Shown one piece after another: positions 57,117 to 64,000 of a stretch of DNA of 64,000 nucleotides. The notes beneath the pieces are model-generated. The model was given only the letters and a program-made list of their open reading frames with translations, was not told the DNA's origin and searched no databases. The stretch's first letter is position 1; every line of letters starts with the position of its first letter. Origin of the DNA: Lepas anatifera (lineage: Eukaryota > Arthropoda > Thecostraca > Lepadidae). Location: the NCBI GenBank assembly GCA_034440635.1, contig JAOTON010000198.1, positions 558,001 to 622,000 on the forward strand, read 5' to 3'. The translations under genes were made by a program, and so were the position numbers.

Positions 57117-59180
57117 CCCTTGTCATTCGATGAATGAATAACCTGATATGGCTAACTATGCACAAAAGATTGTCTTACCTAAAGCTATATGGGGCTGTTA
57201 TTAAACTACGTCACGGGGGGGATGTCTGGCCGAAAAGTGGCAGACTATGGCCATGGCTGGAGATCTATTCTCGATCCAGAGGGTTTGGGTGGGTTAACGC
57301 TGACCCGGCAATACAAGCCCTAACTTAGTTGTAATAAGCTCCATTCGAAAATGGCATGAAATAACACAATTACACATAATTCATGGCTGAAATAGAAAAT
57401 CTAAATCACTGGTTGATACGTATAGGAAAGGGCTGCAATTTTTTCCCTATTAACCCGATTTTTTCCGGGACCAATGCCAGGACCACGTTGGGTCTTGCCG
57501 AGACCAGATGAGGCCTGCCGGCGCCGGGACTGGCGCCGGCACCAAGAATCTAGAAAAAGTAAATCCTCTAGTCAGCACAATAAGTCCTCTTATCCCATAG
57601 CATTCTACCACTCCTAGGTCGCACAAAAGTGGGAACACCAACACCGACAGCAGAAAACTGGCGTCCGAAACGAAGAAACCACCTTGAAGCCATGTCTTAC
57701 CTCCACTTCACACCGAACTGCCCAAGTAACACTGTCAAACTAACTGAGGAGGATGTGCTCCCAGCTTCATGAGCTGCGCACTGGACATTTTACACCTCGC
57801 GCGTGTCATAAAGGCACTGACGTACAAACGGGGATGGAGACCGCACAATTGCGGCCAAGGATCATCTGTGTTGAATACGATGTCGATTCAACACGCAAAA
57901 CAGACCAAGCTTGCATAAATGCACAAGTCTCTTCATTTTCAAAATACAAATGTATGACTCAAATCCGTAATCGATTTTATGGGAAACGTTAAGATATGGC
58001 GAGTCGTACAGCCTTAGCCGAATCAAAATTACATCGATTTCACCGTTTTGTTGAACACGTGTTTTTCTACTTTTATTTCCCACCTTTAATCACGATTGCA
58101 AGAGTTCATACGTTCCCGAGTCAATGTACTGTCCGTGCCCACGCACCGGCGCACAGTGTTCTAGGGGAGGCCAAAATGGGGACATTATTCGAATTTCAGA
58201 CTATTTTTAAAACTGATTTTGATGTTTGCAGCTGGTAGCAAAATGACCAGAGTGTCAGAAAATTTCAAATAAAAAATCTAAGACCTTTGAAGTCAACGCA
58301 ACAAGGCATCAAACTGCTGCCTTTGAATCTCTCGCCCCATAACACGACAAAGGCCAAGAGCAATGCTCATTTTCGATGTTTTTTTGTAGGCTAAGAAAAC
58401 GTACAAGCTGAGACAAACCAGTGTTCATTAGAAAGCTTTGGGCAAGAAGAATGCGATTTTGCAAACAGTTTTTTCCAATGATCACTGCAATTAAATTTGG
58501 AGAGCAAAATATGTACCATATACATTTCACATACATTTTGAGACTATTTCAATTATCGATAAGCATGCAAAATCTGCGTCGCCTGCCCCACCCTGGGACC
58601 ACTTTAAAACTATGGTAAAATGTTTCGTCTACCTGCCCTGCAAGTTTCAGCTGCGTCACGCTACGGCAGTGGTGATGGCGACATATTATACAAGGGCATG
58701 TCGCGCGCGCTGTCGGTCGGGGGCGGCGGCCGTCGGCAAGATATGCCTGGAGGCTTGAAGAGAGGTGGGCCGGGGCACGGCGAAAGTTCAGTGCATTGGT
58801 TACAATGGTTAAATGAGCACTTTTTGTTGACATTGCTTGGCGACTGGACTTTTTAACCGACTGTCGTTGACGTCTTCACTCAATAATTGTGAAAAAGTAC
58901 AATGGTTACAGTATGGGAAAACCAAGCTTTTGATGTCATACCATACCCAGTAACCATAAGAGACAGTACACTAGCATACCCAGTAACCATTCTTAGAATC
59001 GCAGCTGGTATTAGACAGGGGGCATTCCGGACAGATGACCAGGCTTGACACCACCATGTTAGAAAATTAAACTTTGTTCCGGGGTAGTTTTGGGCCAGAA
59101 ACACGCCTGTGAGAATCTCAGCCCCCTTCGACCAACGGTGACCGAGTTATAGCCGAGGCATTTGAGGTACGTTGTAGACT
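57117..59180. other. No gene recognised
   Basis: Short frames only, none with a recognisable domain. A CpG-rich patch occurs near 58700-58740. Confidence 0.5.
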
Positions 59181-60780
59181 CATGTTTGATGCTTATACGA
59201 CTATTAGTTTGTTTTTACTGTATTATAGTTTATTTTGAAAGAATGTTATTTGAATTTTTTTAATTTGTTTACCTTCTTTGTTTTCCGTTAATTGCTTTAG
59301 AATAAAATGTCTAATATCATGAAAATAAAAATGGTTTTGTTTATATTTGCCTTGGTTGTTATGGGTGGTTTGTTTAGGAAATGATTGCTTTAATGTCGCT
59401 AATATACCTTTCTTTAAAATTTTATCTGTATTTTTTACGCGCCACCATGGACGCCTGTGGGTAAACGGGTCTGTACTATGGTTAATTTGTCCACGACCAA
59501 TAACTAAATATACTTAATCTTTAGAAGTGTTATATTTTTTTTTTTAATGTGTTATTAATATTTTTTTGTGGTTTTTTGATATTATATATTAATCTTTTTT
59601 ATTGTATATTTTCTATTATGAATTCTTTAATCTCCTTAACCTGACACAACATTTTATTGGTATGATTAAACTTTTTGGGACCGTGATTGTTATTTATCTA
59701 TGATCCGTGTGTATATACCTTTAAAATATTGATTGCGTTGTATATATTGATATTTTGAATAGTTTACGTTTGTTTATTTATAATTGTGGCTGCACTAGTT
59801 AATCTTTCCATTCCACGATGTATTGTGTGTTGTGTGTTGGATGTTTTTGTTTATTATTGATAGTGATTTTGTAAATTTTTTAGGTGGTTTTTATAGTTTG
59901 CCTGCAAAAGAATTTATTTTTAATGGTGTTTTTTTTTAAATATTGAGTTGTTGGTTTTTTTATACATTTTGTAAGTTGTGTTATTGTTGTGGTCCACTAG
60001 TATCATGGACTTTCACCCCACCCCATCAATGAGCACCATGAAGGGTTGATTTTGAAGCAACGTTTACGTCCGCGGACGGCGCCCGCTCGGTCCCTACCAG
60101 TGTTGCGCCGACCTTACGTGGGTTTTAGGCCGCGTCTGCGGAACCGATCCGCTGGATGCACGCCACGCGCTGCCGCGGGCCGGCCCAAGCTCTACCACTG
60201 AGTACCGGGGGGCGAGGTTTTGGGGGTGTTACTGAGTCATAGGGATTTTACGAGACCCTGACCCCACCACCCAAACGAGCAACTCACGATAAAGTGTTAA
60301 TGGAAGCAAGTTGAAAGTCCACAGGCTAACGACACGTCTCCTCGGTCCCTCACACTGAGTTGCCTGCTGGCTTAGGTTTAGTACCTACCACCCCCAGTTG
60401 ACCTAATTTTTTTCGAAGTCGAAATGTTGTGTTGGGTGATAGTACGGTGGCGCTTGGAAGGTTTTTTACTACCTGTAGAGACCTAGGCCGTTGCCCACCC
60501 CTGGGTGGGCGCGTGTTATTGTTAATTCGATACTTGTACGATTAAAATTTCGTAGACATGGGTATTATTTGTTTGGGTATGTGCCGTGCGTGCTTGTTTT
60601 TCTTAGTTTTTTTTTTTTTTTTTATTTTTAGTTGATTCTGGTGGTTGATTTATTTTAACATTTTTTTTTCAAAATAAACTATATTCGACGTTCTGATATA
60701 CAACTTGTTATGTATGTTTTGTTTGTCAACATTCCCCTCCAAATGCCTGGCTTTACTCTCCTTGGTCGGGTATTCGGCGT
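59181..60780. other. T-rich, C-poor strand-asymmetric region with a GC-rich core
   Basis: 59181-60000 and 60590-60720 are extremely T-rich on the plus strand; 59821-59880 contains no C at all (36 T, 14 G, 10 A). Between them, about 60060-60200 is CpG-rich and holds the palindrome GTCCGCGGAC. No frame of notable length exists on either strand. The reverse strand is A-rich, as some retroelement sense strands are, but no retroelement protein is visible. Confidence 0.75.
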
Positions 60781-61364
60781 GTCTCCCAAACCCCCACAGT
60801 TTCGATTTTCGACATGTGGTTCATTAATATTTGTTTCTCCCACAGGCCATTTTCAGACCACACGATGGGGTAAGAACCGAGATACATAAATTAACCCTTC
60901 CTCTTTTGCAAAGTTCATTTCAAATAACATCAGGAAATAGAGTGTCACAGCACGCACACGCACTTGTTGCATGTTCTTTTATCGTCACTTTCGAACTGGA
61001 TGCTGTAAACATGGAGGTGCAAATAAGGGTAGAAACGCGGAAAAACCTGCTTATAGCTGATACAGGATTTGAACCTGGGAATTTCATTGAAAAAGCGAAC
61101 GAGCAGCTCACTGATATTTACCAAGTAAGTAAGTACACACAGGGTAACATAAAACGCGAGGCAGGTTCGTTGGAAAAATAGTTTTGTGCGATCGACGCAA
61201 CGCCAATTCCGTAAGAAATACAGTTCGGTCATGGACCAAGCCAAGGTTTCATACTTATTCAGTAGGAGTCTGATACCATTGTGCTGGTGTATGAACAAAC
61301 ATATCACCGTTGAATGTGACCAATTTCGTCTTCATGGTTGCATGCAGTAGTGCACCCAAGGGAA
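60781..61364. other. No gene; possible tRNA-like B-box on the minus strand
   Basis: The minus strand at 61066-61086 reads AATTCCCAGGTTCAAATCCTG, with a B-box-like GGTTCAAATCC; no clear A-box or cloverleaf could be built. The 116-codon plus frame 60831-61181 covers it and has no other support. Confidence 0.3.
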
Positions 61365-61876
61365 GGGGTGGTTATATACAATATAACCGGAAGTATAGCA
61401 GATTTTGGGTGGGAAATGAGGGTTTGACTTTGAAAAACTTGGACCTTGACCTGCGACCTTGACCCTGAGTAGCCCTAACTATAGTCATAGCATAACATAC
61501 GTCCTACTGAGTAATGCCACTGAGTAATGCCTGACCGGAATACTGCGGTCAATGATTTTGACATGAGACCTTTTACCTTGACCTTGAGGGTTAATATTGA
61601 CATATAACCTGATTATATGACGCTATGACGTCATCACTCGATCTACAGTGTAGGCGAACTGGTGCGACCGCCCGTGAGCGACGGTCTCAAAATATAGCTC
61701 TGACTGTAAAGGCCTATAAGTAAAAAAATTTGACCGATTTTCAATATTTCTTAATTACTCAACGCCCTTATAAATGCTCTCAAATGTGACCGAGTAGCGT
61801 TTTCCGGCGGCGAACAGTTCTCTGGCTACTTTGGAAAATAGGTGGGGCACTCTAGGGTCCCCCTCCACTGCGTGTG
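61365..61876. mobile_element. TGACC-rich element with TGCGTGTG/TTAA right end
   Basis: The right edge TGCGTGTG + TTAA (61877-61880) equals the right terminus of the 40066-40470 element. The interior has clustered TGACC words (GACCTTGACCTGCGACC, TTACCTTGACCTTGAGG). The left edge is not resolved. Confidence 0.55.
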
Positions 61877-61880
61877 TTAA

Positions 61881-62211
61881 GCGAGGGTTGAATACCGTCT
61901 TCAATGTCAAGAATATCGCGCGTATACACCTAAAGTGAGTGGAAATTAACTAGAACATCCATGCAAAGACCCCTTATTATCATATATACATATAGTTATT
62001 TTTGCTGCTGACCTAGGGTCAAATACCTGATAGTCATGCCCACTGTGGACTTGACATTCATATGTTGTCCACATAATCTTTGGGAACAGAGCTTTCGATT
62101 GATATCAAAATTATTGATCTGGGATTCATACCTCCTGAGATATTGAATTATGTCCCCTGTTTAGGCTCGGTTAGAACACTGTGCGGCCGCGGCCGCGCCG
62201 ACGACACGGGC
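61881..62211. other. No gene recognised
   Basis: Ends in a run of CG-rich palindromic strings (GCGGCCGCGGCCGC near 62185). Confidence 0.5.
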
Positions 62212-62723
62212 GGGCGCGCCGGGCAGCCGATTTTTGCGTGCATGGCGTCATTCTATGACTGATTACACATTGATCGAGTCTAGAACGCAAACAATTATTG
62301 ACCTCACTAAATAGAAGAGATATGGGTGCACATTTCTGCTATGAATACTTTTAACATGAAGAATTACTGGCCACACTTTGGAAAAATCGTTGGAAGAAAT
62401 GGTCAAAACATCTCTAAAACATTTAAAAATTTAGATAATAAATGCGACTCTGCAACTTTGGATGTTACATTCTCAATCCAATCCCGTGTCATTTGAAGCT
62501 AAGAAAATGAATTTAGGGCTGAAAATAATCGTTGTATATCACCATGTTTTGACGAAATCGGCGGTTTTCACGATTTTCTTCAAGCTATAACGCCGAAACC
62601 GCACGTCTGAGGAAAGAAATAATCTCAGATCAGGATCCAACGCTCCTGAAAACCCAGTGGACGAAATTGGAACGAAATCCGAGCCTATGCTATGTAGGGG
62701 CCTGGTCGATCTGTGCTGGAACG
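62212..62723 (-). repeat. Dispersed repeat G, copy 2, inverted
   Basis: Reverse-oriented relative of 55434-55952, collinear over about 510 bp with moderate divergence. A GC-rich block (62180-62225) abuts the end in both copies but differs in detail. Confidence 0.85.
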
Positions 62724-63409
62724 TCTCCGAGTACGACATAACAAAGTGGAAATCCGGGCCCGGTTCGGTCAGTCACGATACCACGCTAAAATCGCCTAGT
62801 GACACATGTAACGGCGGGAATGGCGGGTTTTATTTCGAAGTACATATTTGACGTGCCCATGGAATAATAAGGACGCGTAACATGACATGTGTTAATATCA
62901 AAGCAATTTACAAATTTTCCTTGCACCGAATGCAAAAGCTTAAGGAAGTGAACAGAAAACAGATAGGGTACCAATCTGAAACAGCTTTATTATAGCTGCT
63001 GTCACGCAAACAGGAAAAACGAAAACTGAAATTAATTTTTGGTGTTTCAATTTTCTGTCATTCTCGGTTAACTTTATTGACAAATATTTATGTTTCTCCT
63101 TTACGGATCTTTTATGTGCGGTTCAATACGGTAGCTTCCTGCCGTCACGCTTCAAAATGTTTTACTCTGTTTAAAGTAGAACTCGTGGCGACAAAAACCT
63201 TCTTGCATTTTTATAACTGTAGCTTATTGTGGCCGACCCTGGGAACTGTCGCTTTGTTGGGAGAACGGGGAACTGAGGGCGTGAGTTGTGGCAGGAAGCC
63301 TAACCGGAGGTGAGGAAAGCGAAGCTGCGGTGGGATACATTTGTTTACTTTATCCACGGTAAGGAAAGGCGAGATAAGTCGAGGAGGTAACTTCATTTGA
63401 CACTGCACC
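62724..63409. other. No gene recognised
   Basis: No motif-bearing frame. Confidence 0.5.
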
Positions 63410-63413
63410 TTAA

Positions 63414-64000
63414 CCCGCGCCCCACCGGGGGTCCGGCGCCACCTTCGCCCCACCGGGAGGGGCCATCGATGGCCCCCCCTCTAACTCCGAAAATATGGGC
63501 GTTAGCGCAAATCTGCAAAGTGCAATAGAAAGCTCGCGTGAATTCAGTAAGAAATTACTTCGCATGTTTTAGTGCTCAGGTCAATGGTTTGACCTCCAGA
63601 GGTCAAATTAGGTCAAGATCGGCTATTTTCACTCAAATATGCAATGATTAGGCAAACTGGGCATAACTCTTATGTCATTAGAGCTATTGAGGCCTGGTAA
63701 AGTACATTTGATAGCAAATTGCCAGTACTTTTTCCGCTATGTGGAACGTAAAGACCTCCCGCCAGTGGTTTGACTGCCAGAGGTCACCTCGTGACCTAAT
63801 ATGACCTAAGGTCACGAAAGGTCAAAAAGTGACCTTGCCGTATATCAAATGAAAGCCAGTGACAAGACAAACACGATGGTGTTTGTTTCACCGCTCTAGC
63901 TTAATTAGGTCAAAAGTTATTGTCCAAATACTGTTTTTGACCTCTGGTGACCTTGGATGACCTTGGAAAAGTCAAAGGGCAAATATGACCCCTGGGATCC
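63414..64000 (+). mobile_element. TTAA-flanked TGACC-rich element, family B copy 2, cut by window end
   Basis: TTAA (63410-63413) followed by CCCGCGCCCCACCGGGGG, then collinear with 21730-22300, including GGCCATCGATGGCC, the everted pair TGACCTCCAGAGGTCA (63590-63605) and the closing phrase TGACCTTGGATGACCTTGGA. By eye roughly 90% identical near the left end. The right terminus lies beyond the window. Confidence 0.92.

Noticed and set aside
59181..60780. Nuclear copy of mitochondrial rRNA
   Set aside because: The T-rich bias suggested it, but none of the conserved rRNA words I looked for was found on either strand.

Overview
The window is eukaryotic, TE-rich DNA from an animal, most likely an invertebrate. 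Reasons: decayed non-LTR retrotransposon and Penelope-like reverse transcriptase fragments, tRNA-derived SINEs with target-site duplications (TSDs), many short cut-and-paste DNA transposons with hAT-type 8-bp or piggyBac-type TTAA duplications, several minisatellites, (TA)n tracts, and no dense coding or operon structure. The species cannot be assigned from the sequence alone. I cannot support any intact host protein gene; nearly all open frames are chance frames or run through tandem repeats.

Layout. 1-2774 is the right part of a large 14/15-bp minisatellite cut by the window edge. 2775-13744 is mostly unassigned, with a (TA)n tract in a 29-bp inverted repeat (6063-6207), a 29/36-bp minisatellite (8891-9116) and a TGACC-rich repeat (9435-10105). 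13745-16058 holds a LINE tail fragment, three hAT-like elements and a GATA-motif array. 16059-24552 holds a (TA)n tract, a compact CpG island (about 20820-21120), a TTAA-flanked TGACC-rich element (21730-22683) and another hAT-like element. 27328-31200 is a cluster: minisatellite, LINE tail, hAT-like element, long hairpin, and a largely readable but broken LINE (28860-31044).

31621-31810 is a 23-bp minisatellite. A 435-bp segment with a nested hAT-like element occurs at 34621-35055 and again at 41601-42036. 36102-36470 is a clear hAT-like element with a perfect 8-bp duplication. 39961-42812 contains a TTAA element, another hAT-like element, a tRNA-Glu-like sequence and a SINE inserted in a SINE with a 15-bp target duplication. 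43869-46029 holds a hAT-like element, a homogenised 37-bp minisatellite and a further SINE. 46690-47731 holds a TGACC-rich repeat and a mariner-type MITE.

50231-51138 is the most unusual object: a Foldback-like element whose long inverted arms are built of many short TACGTA-type units and which is flanked by a 9-bp direct repeat. 51698-52520 is a clean TTAA element. 53535-54776 joins a deleted mariner-like element, a Penelope-like RT fragment and a (TA)n tract. 55434-55952 and 62212-62723 are an inverted pair of one dispersed repeat. 59181-60780 is strongly T-rich on one strand. 63414-64000 is a second copy of the 21.7-kb TTAA element, cut by the window end.

The parts do not form a pathway. 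The recurring theme is a set of non-autonomous elements carrying dense TGACC/GGTCA motifs (nuclear-receptor half-sites) and other palindromic motifs, scattered through gene-poor DNA.
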